Positions 1-7,827 of a DNA stretch of 15,359 nt are shown here, piece after piece. Position 1 is the stretch's first letter, and each line of letters opens with the position of its first letter. The notes under the pieces were generated by a model that worked only from the letters and a program-made list of their open reading frames with translations, ran no database searches and was not told where the DNA came from. A program made the translations under genes and the position numbers. This DNA is from JBBQVS01 sp964657325. GTDB lineage: Bacteria; Chloroflexota; Ktedonobacteria; Ktedonobacterales; Ktedonobacteraceae. Location of the stretch: the NCBI GenBank assembly GCA_964657325.1, contig CAZZVE010000113.1, positions 1 through 15,359 of the forward strand. The letters run 5' to 3'.

Positions 1-68
1 GTCCCTACTATACAACGCTTTTACATGCTATACATCACATGTATAAGGGACGCCCCTTGTGGGCGTCC
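1..68. repeat. Palindromic element, left part cut by window edge (P1)
   Basis: The first 13 bases (GTCCCTACTATAC) pair with 41-51 (GTATAAGGGAC) apart from a 2-nt gap, around a loop of about 27 nt. The right arm continues into a perfect nested hairpin at 48-68: GGACGCCC and GGGCGTCC around CTTGT. If this is an element like the others in the window, the matching outer left arm lies before position 1. The inner CTACTATA core is shared with the family D copies near 13563 and 15162. The nested 48-68 hairpin is about 50 bp past the stop of the response regulator gene on the minus strand and could end that transcript, but no clear U-run follows it. Confidence 0.5.
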
Positions 69-116
69 GTTGGCCTTCACCACATCTTTTATCCACATTT
101 GAATCACCTTCCTTCT

Positions 117-782
117 TCATTCCCCGAATGCGGCTAGAGTAACTATGCCTTTTTGGGCTGCTAATGAAACAGCTTCTGTCCTATTGGTGGCACCTAATTT
201 GCCCATGATGGAACTTACATGAAATTTGGCGGTGCGCTCACTAATAACAAGTTTACCTGCAATCTCTTTGTTCGGCATGCCCTGTGCGAGTAGGGAAAGT
301 ACTTCTAATTCGCGCTCGGTTAATAACTCGATAGTAGCAACATGTGTAGCAGAACGTTCTGCATGAGAAAGTAGCTTCGAGGCGACAATTGGTTGTAGCA
401 ATGAGCCACCTGCAAGTGTGATATGTATAGCGTTGAAAATATCATCACGCGGTGCGCCCTTTAGCAGGTAGCCGTTAGCACCTGCTTGTAGCGCGTGCAC
501 AATGCGGTCGTCGTTATCAAACGCGGTAAACACAATGATACGGGGCAATATCGTACCAGTACGTGAGGCGCGCACACGACGAATAGTTTCTACACCGTCC
601 ATAAGCGGCATTTCCAGGTCAAGGAGCAGAATGTCAGGCCGCAGTGCGGTAACAAGCTGGACAGCTTCCTCACCGTTTGCCGCCTCCGCGACCACCTCGA
701 AATCGGTCTGCGTCTCCAAAACAGTGCGTAGCCCCTCACGCACGATTGGATGATCATCTGCCAACACAATGCGAACCGTCAT
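117..782 (-). CDS. NarL/FixJ-family response regulator (REC + LuxR-type HTH)
   Basis: This is a two-component response regulator of 221 aa, the normal length for the NarL family. The receiver domain (about residues 3-120) shows the acidic pair D9-D10, the phosphoacceptor D55 in LLLDLEMP, T86 and K108 in YLLKG. A LuxR-type helix-turn-helix follows at about residues 154-212 (LTERELEVL, NKEIAGKL, ERTAKFHVSSIMGKLG). It should act in the cytoplasm as a DNA-binding transcription factor once phosphorylated. Its ATG overlaps the stop of the upstream sensor kinase gene by 4 bp (ATGA), so the two are co-transcribed and probably translationally coupled; the kinase is its likely partner. The target genes cannot be read from the sequence. 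Confidence 0.95.
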   Translation of the reverse strand: MTVRIVLADDHPIVREGLRTVLETQTDFEVVAEAANGEEAVQLVTALRPDILLLDLEMPLMDGVETIRRVRASRTGTILPRIIVFTAFDNDDRIVHALQAGANGYLLKGAPRDDIFNAIHITLAGGSLLQPIVASKLLSHAERSATHVATIELLTERELEVLSLLAQGMPNKEIAGKLVISERTAKFHVSSIMGKLGATNRTEAVSLAAQKGIVTLAAFGE

Positions 783-2143
783 AGTTTATCGCTCTCCCTC
801 TGCTTTGTAAAAGGAATGGAGACAACAATATACGTTCCAGAGCCAGGAGTACTTTGAATAGACAGGTGCCCACCGAGCAGTTTCACACGTTCACTCATAC
901 CCAATAATCCAAAGTGGCTCCCATCATGGGAAACCGCGTCAGGGTCAAAGCCATGCCCATTGTCTTGAATGATAAGTTGTACGTAGGGCTTCTCGAAAGT
1001 TGATAGATTAGGGCACTCGCAAGGGGATGCCCCTCCCATAGAACGCGATACTACATCATCCTCTTGTATGGGAGAGGCATCCCCTTGCGAGTGCCCTAAC
1101 TTCTCTTCCTCCTCACTCAACTCACCACAAAAACACAACTTCATTTCCACGTGTTGAGCAGACGCATGCTTACGGATATTTGTCAGAGCCTCCTGTGAAA
1201 CGCGGTACAAACCCGCCTCGATACGTGCCGGTAATATGGGAAAATGTGGCGTGTAGGTGTAGTCTATGTTCAGATCAGTGCCAGCAACCAGGAGCGCCAG
1301 TGCTTCCGGTAGAGTATGTTCCTGTAATGGTGCAGCACGCAGGTCCATCACCGAACGGCGTGCCTCGTCGAGATTAGCGCGTGCCAGTGAGAGCGCACGT
1401 TGTACGGCTTCGTGCGCACGTTGTGGGCGTGCCTCTGACAGGGCATCTGCCGCTTCGAGTTGCAACGTGATAGCAGCTAAACCCTGTGCAAGCGTGTCAT
1501 GAATATCACGCGCCAACCGATTGCGCTCTTCTATGGTTGCGAGGCGCGTAGCCGCACGCGTTGCATCGGCGGAAAGGCGTGCGCGTTGCATCGCTAGCCC
1601 GATTTGATCACTGATAATATGGAGCAGTTGCAATTCCTGTGGTTGCAGTTCGCGCCAATCCTCGCTCGCTACGTTCAGTACACCGAGCGGCGTGTCCCCT
1701 GCATAAATGGGAATGCTAGCATGAAAACGTAGTCCCAACGACGAGGGATCACTATCGCGTTCCGCGTTTTTGAGACGACTACAGCGCAGTACGTCAATAT
1801 TAGCAGCACCCTCCAATGTGCCATTGAGGAAGGTATCGAGACACAAGCAACTTCCGCTCATACGCTCGGCATGGTTCGCTAAATAAGGTGGAAGTGCTTG
1901 AAATGCAGCAAGATGTGGATTTCCTTGCTCGTTGAGCAACCAGACCCAGCCCGTTTGTAAATGCAGCAACTCGGTGACCCGCGCAAGTGTCTCCTGTAAT
2001 GCGTCACGTACATCAACCTGACGGTTAAGATAGCCCGCAATAGTATAGAGCACCGCGAGGTCTGGATTTCCTCGTAACAGTGCCGTAGTCTCCTGCTGTA
2101 CAGGTTCAGAATGTGTTACGTTGTCTGATTGCATGTCATCCAT
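779..2143 (-). CDS. GAF-domain sensor histidine kinase, NarX/DesK type, carrying an in-frame palindrome
   Basis: This is a soluble two-component kinase of about 454 aa with no transmembrane segment. In this numbering a GAF domain lies at about 26-190, then a HisKA_3 H-box (RLARDIHDTLAQG, His215), the N-box of the ATPase domain (EALTNIRKHA, about 318), G1 (DNGHGFD, about 394), G2 (GLLGMSERV, about 412) and G3 (GSGT, about 434). Residues about 349-379 are encoded by palindrome 1008-1099 and fall between the N-box region and the strand before G1, where the family has only a short turn. The open frame extends upstream to 2350, but that part runs through another palindrome (2222-2344). I therefore place the start at the Met at 2143 (MDDMQSDN); Met at 2134 or 2161 is also possible and no strong Shine-Dalgarno decides. 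The gene is coupled to the response regulator downstream. Confidence 0.9.
   Translation of the reverse strand: MDDMQSDNVTHSEPVQQETTALLRGNPDLAVLYTIAGYLNRQVDVRDALQETLARVTELLHLQTGWVWLLNEQGNPHLAAFQALPPYLANHAERMSGSCLCLDTFLNGTLEGAANIDVLRCSRLKNAERDSDPSSLGLRFHASIPIYAGDTPLGVLNVASEDWRELQPQELQLLHIISDQIGLAMQRARLSADATRAATRLATIEERNRLARDIHDTLAQGLAAITLQLEAADALSEARPQRAHEAVQRALSLARANLDEARRSVMDLRAAPLQEHTLPEALALLVAGTDLNIDYTYTPHFPILPARIEAGLYRVSQEALTNIRKHASAQHVEMKLCFCGELSEEEEKLGHSQGDASPIQEDDVVSRSMGGASPCECPNLSTFEKPYVQLIIQDNGHGFDPDAVSHDGSHFGLLGMSERVKLLGGHLSIQSTPGSGTYIVVSIPFTKQRESDKL
1008..1099. repeat. Family A palindrome inside the kinase gene (P2)
   Basis: The arms 1008-1040 and 1067-1099 are 33 bp with one mismatch, around a 26-nt loop. 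The outer arm reads TTAGGGCACTCGCAAGGG and goes on into GATGCCCCTCCCATA. The same arm, with a CACCCGC variant, recurs at 4557-4645 and as a single arm at 15302-15325. On the minus strand the element is read through without a stop, giving a segment containing GDASPI and GGASPCECP. Each arm can also fold on itself (GGGCA with TGCCC). Confidence 0.93.
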
Positions 2144-2221
2144 ACAATAAATATAGCACATGTTGATGTGCAGGGATACGATAATGTGTGGTTTGAGGAC
2201 ATTAATCAGGGTAAGGAAATT

Positions 2222-2344
2222 GTAGGGGTCTAATTCTATTACACCCTGTGAGCAATCAACTATGTTCGGTGGATTGACGAAACGTTTCACCAATCCTTCC
2301 AACACGGTCAATTGCCACGAGAGTGTAATAGAATTAGACCCTAC
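2222..2344. repeat. Long-loop palindrome between kinase and DUF347 genes (P3)
   Basis: The arms 2222-2244 and 2323-2344 match over 22 bp, with one extra G in the left arm. They read GTAGGG(G)TCTAATTC outward-in, followed by TATTACAC. The loop is 78 nt, longer than in any other copy here. The outermost GTAGGG is shared with the family B palindromes at 4678, 5284 and 12111, but the rest is not. Both flanks show ATT next to the ends, which might be a 3-bp target duplication, but no other copy shows one. The element lies about 80 bp upstream of the kinase start and about 110 bp upstream of the DUF347 gene. The remaining 2345-2452 stretch is AT-rich, with no promoter I can call confidently. Confidence 0.9.
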
Positions 2345-2452
2345 ATTCATTCATCTTAACTATCAGTACTAAAAAAGATGCATCCGTTTGGCCTTGAATG
2401 AAAATTGTGTTAGGCTTCATAAAGAATTTCTATCATCAGGAGAATGAGCATT

Positions 2453-3277
2453 ATGAGTAATCTTATACCACAATATCCACTACATACAAATTCCAATTCA
2501 GATAAGCCTACGCCTTCGACCTCCCTCTATCTACATGCTATGAAGAAAGTGCCGGAAGTGACGGTCTACTTCTGGATCATTAAATTGTTGACCACCGCGA
2601 TGGGCGAGACGACATCAGACTTTCTGGTCACTCACATTAGTCCAATGCTCGCGGTAGCTCTCGGTGGCATTGGTCTAGCAGTCGCGCTGATTCTGCAGTT
2701 CTCCGTGCGCCACTATGTACCATGGATGTACTGGTTGACCGTCGTGATGGTCGCTATATTTGGCACGATGGCTGCCGACGTATTACACATAGGGTTAGGC
2801 ATTCCATACTTCGTCTCAACCGCATTCTTTCTGGTCGCGCTGGTCGTCGTCTTCTCTGTCTGGTACATGAGTGAGAAGACTTTATCTATCCATAGCATCT
2901 ACACTCGCCGCCGCGAATTGTTTTACTGGGCGGCTGTAGTGACTACGTTCGCGCTTGGCACTGCCGTGGGCGACTTGACCGCGACAACGCTGGGCTTAGG
3001 CTATTTCTTCTCTGGTGTAATGTTCGCCGTACTCATCGCTATCCCTGCGCTGGCCTACTGGCTACTTGGCTTGAATGAGATTGTCGCCTTCTGGCTCGCC
3101 TACATCTTAACTCGGCCGCTCGGTGCCTCGTTCGCGGACTGGATGGGAAAGCCACACAGTGGTGGTGGACTTGGGCTAGGTACAGGAACAGTTAGTCTAG
3201 GCTTAACGATTTTGATTGTCGGCTTCGTCAGTTACCTGACAGTCACGCGTAAGGACATCAAAGACGAACAACACTAG
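2453..3277 (+). CDS. DUF347-repeat multi-spanning membrane protein (COG4705-like)
   Basis: This is an integral membrane protein of 274 aa with about eight hydrophobic segments, built of four repeats of the DUF347 type. Each repeat carries a short glycine-acidic motif: GETTSD (about residue 51), GTMAAD (about 104), GTAVGD (about 169) and GASFAD (about 224). The first repeat starts KVPEVTVYFWIIK, the typical opening of this family. A charged loop (TRRREL) separates the two halves. Function in this family is unknown to me; transport is only a guess. The ATG at 2453 has AGGAG at 2438-2442 with 10-nt spacing. The upstream in-frame ATG at 2444 would have only 1 nt to that site, so I prefer 2453. 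The gene is convergent with the thiO-like gene, with 9 bp between stops and no obvious terminator. Confidence 0.85.
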   Translation: MSNLIPQYPLHTNSNSDKPTPSTSLYLHAMKKVPEVTVYFWIIKLLTTAMGETTSDFLVTHISPMLAVALGGIGLAVALILQFSVRHYVPWMYWLTVVMVAIFGTMAADVLHIGLGIPYFVSTAFFLVALVVVFSVWYMSEKTLSIHSIYTRRRELFYWAAVVTTFALGTAVGDLTATTLGLGYFFSGVMFAVLIAIPALAYWLLGLNEIVAFWLAYILTRPLGASFADWMGKPHSGGGLGLGTGTVSLGLTILIVGFVSYLTVTRKDIKDEQH

Positions 3278-3286
3278 CCTTCTTCG

Positions 3287-4399
3287 TCAGCGAAAACGCT
3301 CTGGTGAGAATGGTCGAAACAGGAGCGGTATAACTCCTGTAGTTATCATTTCGGCAATACCTTGTCCTGTGATTGCGCTGAGTATCACCCCAACGCTATT
3401 ATGTCCTGCCGCGATAAGTACATTTTCCCAGGGCGGCAGGAAGCCAACAATTGGATGACTATCAGGCGTCTTTGGCCGTAGACCAGCCCACGACGCCTGT
3501 ATCTTGCTTTCTCTAAGAGTGGGTACAAGTTGTGTTGCGGTCTCATATAACCAGGCTGTGGCTTGTTCTGTTACCGTCGCATCGAACCCTCTATCTTCTT
3601 TTGTTGTGCCAACAAGAAGCATGTCACCTCGTGGGACTAGATAGCTAGCATTGCCAAATACAATGTGCTTAAGCTGCGCAGGAGTTTGTGAAAGAGCAAG
3701 GAGTTGACCATGCAGAGGCTGAATTGGAAGTTGTACATCTAGCCATGCTGCACATTGTGCCGCCCACGCGCCAGAGGCAAGAATAATCTGGTTGCAGATA
3801 ATCGTTTCCCCTTGCATTGTGCATACTGCCGTCACGCGTCCATTATTCGTGAGAAGATGACTAACTTCTTGCTGCTCGTATATATTCGCCCCTAGAAGCC
3901 GGGCGACTCGTGCAAAGGCTCGCACAACAGCAATTGCTTGAATATGTGACTCTTCCGGCGAATAGATGGCTGCGCATACATCAGGAGCCAGCGACGGCTC
4001 ACGCTGTCGTGCTTCCTCTCCAGTGAGCCAGTGCAGTTGGAGTCCAAGCGGTTGCCAACTGTGCAGCCTTTTCTGCAAATGGGCAATCCGTTTGGGGTTG
4101 CGCACGACACGCAAGGCTCCTGTTTGCTCGTAGCCCAACTTGATGCCGCTGCTCTCCTCTAACTCCGGCACGAGCGAAATGAGGGATGAGAAGCCTGCTA
4201 GGACAAGATCAGCAAACGGGCCGGGACCAGAAAGCGGACCAAGAGGTGCAAGCAGACCAGCCGCGGCACCCGAAGCTTGCCCGCCAAGTTCGTCTCGCTC
4301 CAGGAGCGTTACCTCGACCTGCATCTCGCGGAGAAAGTAGGCGATAGCGCAGCCAATAACGCCACCTCCGATAATGACGACATCTGTTGTTGTTTTCAT
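3287..4399 (-). CDS. thiO: FAD-dependent glycine oxidase ThiO-like (DAO family)
   Basis: This is a 370-aa FAD-dependent oxidoreductase of the D-amino-acid oxidase fold. The N-terminus has the dinucleotide-binding motif GGGVIGCAIA (residues 11-20) with the ribose-binding acidic residue E34 at the end of the second strand (TLLERDE). Further features typical of ThiO are YEQTGALRV, ASGAW, the substrate-binding region WAGLRPKTPDSHPIVG and the C-terminal GHNSVGVILS followed by TGQGIAEMI. ThiO oxidises glycine to dehydroglycine/iminoacetate for the thiazole ring of thiamine. No other thiamine gene is nearby, so a different amine substrate remains possible. The start at 4399 has a good ribosome site (TAGGGA, about 8 nt upstream). 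It is divergent from the pur operon. Length and motifs look intact. Confidence 0.8.
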   Translation of the reverse strand: MKTTTDVVIIGGGVIGCAIAYFLREMQVEVTLLERDELGGQASGAAAGLLAPLGPLSGPGPFADLVLAGFSSLISLVPELEESSGIKLGYEQTGALRVVRNPKRIAHLQKRLHSWQPLGLQLHWLTGEEARQREPSLAPDVCAAIYSPEESHIQAIAVVRAFARVARLLGANIYEQQEVSHLLTNNGRVTAVCTMQGETIICNQIILASGAWAAQCAAWLDVQLPIQPLHGQLLALSQTPAQLKHIVFGNASYLVPRGDMLLVGTTKEDRGFDATVTEQATAWLYETATQLVPTLRESKIQASWAGLRPKTPDSHPIVGFLPPWENVLIAAGHNSVGVILSAITGQGIAEMITTGVIPLLFRPFSPERFR

Positions 4400-4423
4400 C
4401 TGTTTTTCCCTACATCAGGTTAT

Positions 4424-4453
4424 TTGCCACATGCATAACTCAGGTGCTACAAT
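4424..4453 (+). promoter_or_regulatory. Candidate sigma70-type promoter for the pur operon
   Basis: TTGCCA (4424-4429) and TACAAT (4448-4453) are separated by 18 nt on the plus strand, upstream of purSL and divergent from thiO. Transcription starting near 4460 would give a leader of about 300 nt carrying the two hairpins at 4557-4645 and 4678-4747. I recognise neither a purine riboswitch nor a PurR operator in it. The call rests only on consensus-like hexamers. Confidence 0.4.
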
Positions 4454-4556
4454 GAACACGTCCCATATGACAGACCCTTACAGCATCATGGTTATGAAGT
4501 CTAATCGAATAACATGGATACCCGTAGTAGACCGTCAAACGGAATATGTCAGGGCA

Positions 4557-4645
4557 AGGGCACCCGCAAGGGGATACCCCTCCTATATGACGCCGTTTCC
4601 CACGCTACTCTGCGTATGGGAGGGGCATCCCCTTGCGGGTGCCCT
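4557..4645. repeat. Family A palindrome in the pur leader (P4)
   Basis: The arms 4557-4587 and 4615-4645 are 31 bp with two mismatches, around a 27-nt loop. The arm reads AGGGCACCCGCAAGGGGAT and continues into GCCCCTCCCATA, nearly the same as in the copy inside the kinase gene, whereas the loops of the two copies are unrelated. It lies between the candidate promoter and the purSL start. No U-run follows the right arm, so it does not look like a classical intrinsic terminator. Confidence 0.93.
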
Positions 4646-4677
4646 GGTTTATGCGGCAAATCAGCTTTGACAAACTA

Positions 4678-4747
4678 GTAGGGACCGATTCATCGCGTCC
4701 TCGTTGGCGGTCAATAGGCTAGAAGGATGCGATGAATCGGTCTCTAC
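4678..4747. repeat. Family B palindrome abutting the purSL start (P5)
   Basis: The arms 4678-4700 and 4725-4747 are 23 bp with two mismatches, around a 24-nt loop. The arm reads GTAGGGACCGATTCATCG and ends CGTCC. It is the shortest of the three family B copies (others at 5284 and 12111), consisting of the shared outer box only. Its right arm contains an in-frame ATG (4732) and ends 15 bp before the GTG I take as the purSL start. Confidence 0.92.
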
Positions 4748-4749
4748 AC

Positions 4750-4754
4750 AGGAA
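4750..4754 (+). promoter_or_regulatory. Ribosome binding site deciding the purSL start
   Basis: AGGAA at 4750-4754 lies 7 nt before the GTG at 4762, just outside palindrome 4678-4747. The alternative ATG at 4732 also has an upstream AGAAGG (4721-4726), but that ATG lies within the right arm of the palindrome and would be buried in the stem. This favours GTG 4762, without proving it. Confidence 0.45.
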
Positions 4755-4761
4755 CAGGAAC

Positions 4762-7700
4762 GTGACAACACAATACATCGAGGTTCGAGCGGTCTCGGAG
4801 CAGCACGATGTGCAGGCTCATCGACTCGCTCGGAAAATAGTGCAACTTTCACCGCATCGGCTTCCGTCGCTTGCACCTCTTTCTGATATACCATTGTATA
4901 TCCGCACAGCATTCCTCTACCGTCTCACAGGAACACTCACTCCTCCACAACGCGATCAACTTACCACACAACTCCTCGTTGATCCAATTATTCAAGAGGC
5001 ATTTGTACTGGACGATCTGCATTCCGATACGACACACCATATAGTGGACGTATTCTTTCATCCAGGCGTTACTGATTCGCTGGCGGAAAGTGTGCTTGCG
5101 GGCGCACATATGCTCAATATTTCTGGAATTGAACAGGTTGAGACAGGCAAACGCTATGTGCTTGATGATCGCTTGAGTCCCAGTGATGTTCGCACAATTG
5201 CCGAAGCATTGTTATACAATTCCGTTATCCAACAATACAACATTTATCCAGCATTCCAAACGTTGTACGCCCCTGATTCCGTGGTAGGGACCAGATTTAT
5301 CGCGTCCGCGGCCGATTTATCAGCTATGGTTTCCGCGGATATTTCCGATAAATCGGCCGCGGACGCGATAAATCTGGTCCCTACGGTAGAACGCCAGGAG
5401 GCGTTTTTGGCGATGGATGACGAGCAGCTTTTAACATTCAGCAAGGCAGGGCTGCTTTCGTTGAACCTGGATGAGATGCGTGTTATTCAGCAACACTACA
5501 AGGAGCAGGGACGTGAGCCAACCGATGTCGAGTTAGAGACACTGGCTCAAACATGGTCGGAACACTGCTCACATAAGACCTTCAAGGCAACAATCGAGTA
5601 TTCCGAGTTCGATAGCCACGGTACACGTGTAGGACAAGAAACCATTTCTGGTTTGCTCAAGAGCTATCTTATGCGGGCAACTGAGCAGGTACGACAAGAC
5701 TGGCTCGTCTCTGCGTTCAGCGATAACGCGGGTATTGTGCGTTTCACCGATACGCAGGATATCGCCTTCAAAGTCGAGACGCACAATCATCCATCGGCAA
5801 TCGAGCCATTTGGGGGCGCGAACACTGGTGTTGGCGGTGTTATCCGTGATGTGCTCGGCGTCTCAGCCCAACCCATCGCATGTACCGATATTCTGTGCTT
5901 TGGGCCGCTAGATACGCCAGTAGAGCAGATTCCAGCAGGAGTGCTCGAACCCCGTCGCATTGCTGCGGGTGTCGTTGATGGTGTGCGTGACTACGGCAAC
6001 AAGATGGGTATTCCTACCGTCAATGGGGCAATTCTCTATCATTCTGGCTATCTGTATAATCCGCTTGTCTTCTGTGGCTGTCTTGGTATCCTGCCACACG
6101 GAAGTCATCCAAACAATGTGCAACCTGGGGACAATATTGTCGTCCTGGGTGGACGTACCGGACGCGACGGTGTACATGGCGCGACCTTTTCGTCGGGCGA
6201 GATGAGCGTCGAGATCAATGCGCGGGCAGGTACAGCGGTACAAATAGGTGCTCCGATTACAGAAAAGAAGGTCGCCGACGTAATCATACTGGCGCGGGAC
6301 CGAAAACTGTATTCCGCCATCACCGATTGTGGCGCGGGTGGCTTCTCCTCCGCAATTGGTGAAATGGGTGCTGATACAGGTGTTCGTGTCGATCTGGCAC
6401 ATGCACCTCTGAAATACAAGGGGTTAGCACCGTGGGAAATATGGCTATCGGAAGCACAAGAACGCATGGTACTGGCTGTACCCTCGACTCATCTCGATGC
6501 ACTCCTAGAACTTTGCGCAATCGAAGAGGTCGAAGCAAGTATTCTCGGCACTTTCACAGATGACCACCGTTTGACCGTTCTATACAATGGACAGACAGTA
6601 GCCAGCATCGACATGGCATTTTTGCATGATGGACGACCGAACAGGACATTAGAGGCAACATGGAAACCATCATCTGAGTTACCTTATCGGCTGGATAGCA
6701 AGAGACGTTTTCAGATATCCCCTACTCCTACAACACTGCTTTTGAGTTTATTGCAGCATCCTTCAATTGCATCAAAAGAGGCGGTTGTGCGCCGTTATGA
6801 CCATGAGGTACAGGGCGCAACCGTGCTAAAACCGCTTGTGGGCAGAACGGGCCAGGGGCCAGGAGATGCCGCCGTGTTACAACCTCTGCTTGAGGAGAGT
6901 TCACAACCACGAGCAGGCATCGTACTTTCCAATGGTGTCAATCCGCTTCTCGGCACCGTTGACCCTTATGCCATGGCGGTCAATACGGTTGATGAGGCAT
7001 TGCGCAACCTGACGGCGGTTGGTGGTGATATCACTCGCGTCTCAATCCTCGACAATTTCTGTTGGGGCAATCCAACAGACCCAGAGCAATTGGGCATGTT
7101 GGTACGAGCGGTAAAGGGCTGTTATGATGCCGCAGTTGGCTTTAAGACGCCGTTCATTTCAGGAAAAGATAGTTTGAATAACGAGTATCGCGCTGACGGA
7201 AAACGCTTGCCCGTAATACCAACGCTGGTTATCTCGGCGGTTGGCGTCATTGACGACGCGGCACAAACGATAGACATGTCGCTCAAAACTCCTGGCAACC
7301 TGCTCTATCTCGTTGGTACAACACGTGACGAACTACTCAGTTCGTACTATATGGAACTGACACACGATACACTTGATGATACAAAGCTGCCACAGGTTGA
7401 TATTCTCCATGCCTATACAACGATGAAGGCACTTGGCGAGGCCATTCGTCAGGGTATGGTACGCACATGCCACGACCTCTCGGAAGGTGGACTCGCTGTG
7501 GCTGCCGCAGAAATGACTATTGCAAGTCAGTTCGGTATGGCTCTTGACCTGTCATATATTCCTGTTGGAGATATGCTAGAGAGACGAGGAGTTGACACAA
7601 AAAATATCGTACGCCTCTTTAGCGAGTCCGCATCGCGTTTCATCGTCGAAATCGCACCAGAGCAATGGGGAACTTTTGAGAAACACATGCGTTTTAGCGG

Positions 7701-7827
7701 CGTGACAGACGTAACATATATCGGTACTGTAACCTCCACAGACACCTTTGTTGTGCGTGAAGGTAGCGATACCGTGATTGATGTGAGCATACAAGATTTG
7801 CGACAAGCATTTGGGAGCGTTCAATGA
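4762..7827 (+). CDS. purL: Phosphoribosylformylglycinamidine synthase, PurS-like + PurL fusion, with in-frame palindrome
   Basis: This is the synthetase subunit of FGAM synthase, about 1021 aa from the GTG start (1031 from ATG 4732). It converts FGAR, ATP and ammonia to FGAM. Residues 1 to about 174 form a PurS-like region that I read as two repeats, one ending LYRLTGTL...QLLVDPIIQE and one VDVFFHPGVTDSL...VETGKRYVLD...EALLYNSVIQQY. Residues about 175-208 are encoded by palindrome 5284-5384. The PurL part follows: TWSEHCSHKTF (about 264-274), ETHNHPSAIEPFGGA (about 339), GGRTGRDGVHG, TDCGAGGFSSAIGEMG, then in the second half GNPTDPEQLG, SGKDSLNNEY and CHDLSEGGLAVAAAEM (about 903). Length lies between stand-alone PurL (about 740) and full PurSLQ enzymes (about 1200-1300); the glutaminase is supplied by the next gene, which overlaps by 4 bp (ATGA). 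Confidence 0.93.
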   Translation: MTTQYIEVRAVSEQHDVQAHRLARKIVQLSPHRLPSLAPLSDIPLYIRTAFLYRLTGTLTPPQRDQLTTQLLVDPIIQEAFVLDDLHSDTTHHIVDVFFHPGVTDSLAESVLAGAHMLNISGIEQVETGKRYVLDDRLSPSDVRTIAEALLYNSVIQQYNIYPAFQTLYAPDSVVGTRFIASAADLSAMVSADISDKSAADAINLVPTVERQEAFLAMDDEQLLTFSKAGLLSLNLDEMRVIQQHYKEQGREPTDVELETLAQTWSEHCSHKTFKATIEYSEFDSHGTRVGQETISGLLKSYLMRATEQVRQDWLVSAFSDNAGIVRFTDTQDIAFKVETHNHPSAIEPFGGANTGVGGVIRDVLGVSAQPIACTDILCFGPLDTPVEQIPAGVLEPRRIAAGVVDGVRDYGNKMGIPTVNGAILYHSGYLYNPLVFCGCLGILPHGSHPNNVQPGDNIVVLGGRTGRDGVHGATFSSGEMSVEINARAGTAVQIGAPITEKKVADVIILARDRKLYSAITDCGAGGFSSAIGEMGADTGVRVDLAHAPLKYKGLAPWEIWLSEAQERMVLAVPSTHLDALLELCAIEEVEASILGTFTDDHRLTVLYNGQTVASIDMAFLHDGRPNRTLEATWKPSSELPYRLDSKRRFQISPTPTTLLLSLLQHPSIASKEAVVRRYDHEVQGATVLKPLVGRTGQGPGDAAVLQPLLEESSQPRAGIVLSNGVNPLLGTVDPYAMAVNTVDEALRNLTAVGGDITRVSILDNFCWGNPTDPEQLGMLVRAVKGCYDAAVGFKTPFISGKDSLNNEYRADGKRLPVIPTLVISAVGVIDDAAQTIDMSLKTPGNLLYLVGTTRDELLSSYYMELTHDTLDDTKLPQVDILHAYTTMKALGEAIRQGMVRTCHDLSEGGLAVAAAEMTIASQFGMALDLSYIPVGDMLERRGVDTKNIVRLFSESASRFIVEIAPEQWGTFEKHMRFSGVTDVTYIGTVTSTDTFVVREGSDTVIDVSIQDLRQAFGSVQ
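5284..5384. repeat. Perfect family B palindrome inside purSL (P6)
   Basis: The arms 5284-5321 and 5347-5384 are 38 bp and perfectly complementary, around a 25-nt loop. The outer half (GTAGGGACCAGATTTATCG, then CGTCC) is the family B box also at 4678 and 12111. The inner half (GCGGCCGATTTATC) is found in neither of those. The frame used by purSL is the only plus-strand frame without a stop: the second frame starts with TAG and the third meets TAA. The encoded insert contains SAAD in both arms. No clear target duplication is visible. Confidence 0.96.

Noticed and set aside
2218..2347. ATT target-site duplication flanking the 2222-2344 element
   Set aside because: A 3-bp match can be chance, and the other family B copies show no matching flanks.
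4454..4761. Purine or other riboswitch in the pur leader
   Set aside because: The leader folds are explained by two repeat palindromes found elsewhere; I could not find a conserved riboswitch core.
5908..6467. Long antisense open frames within purSL
   Set aside because: They are shadows of the strongly conserved purSL frame; the translations resemble no protein family and have no ribosome site of note.
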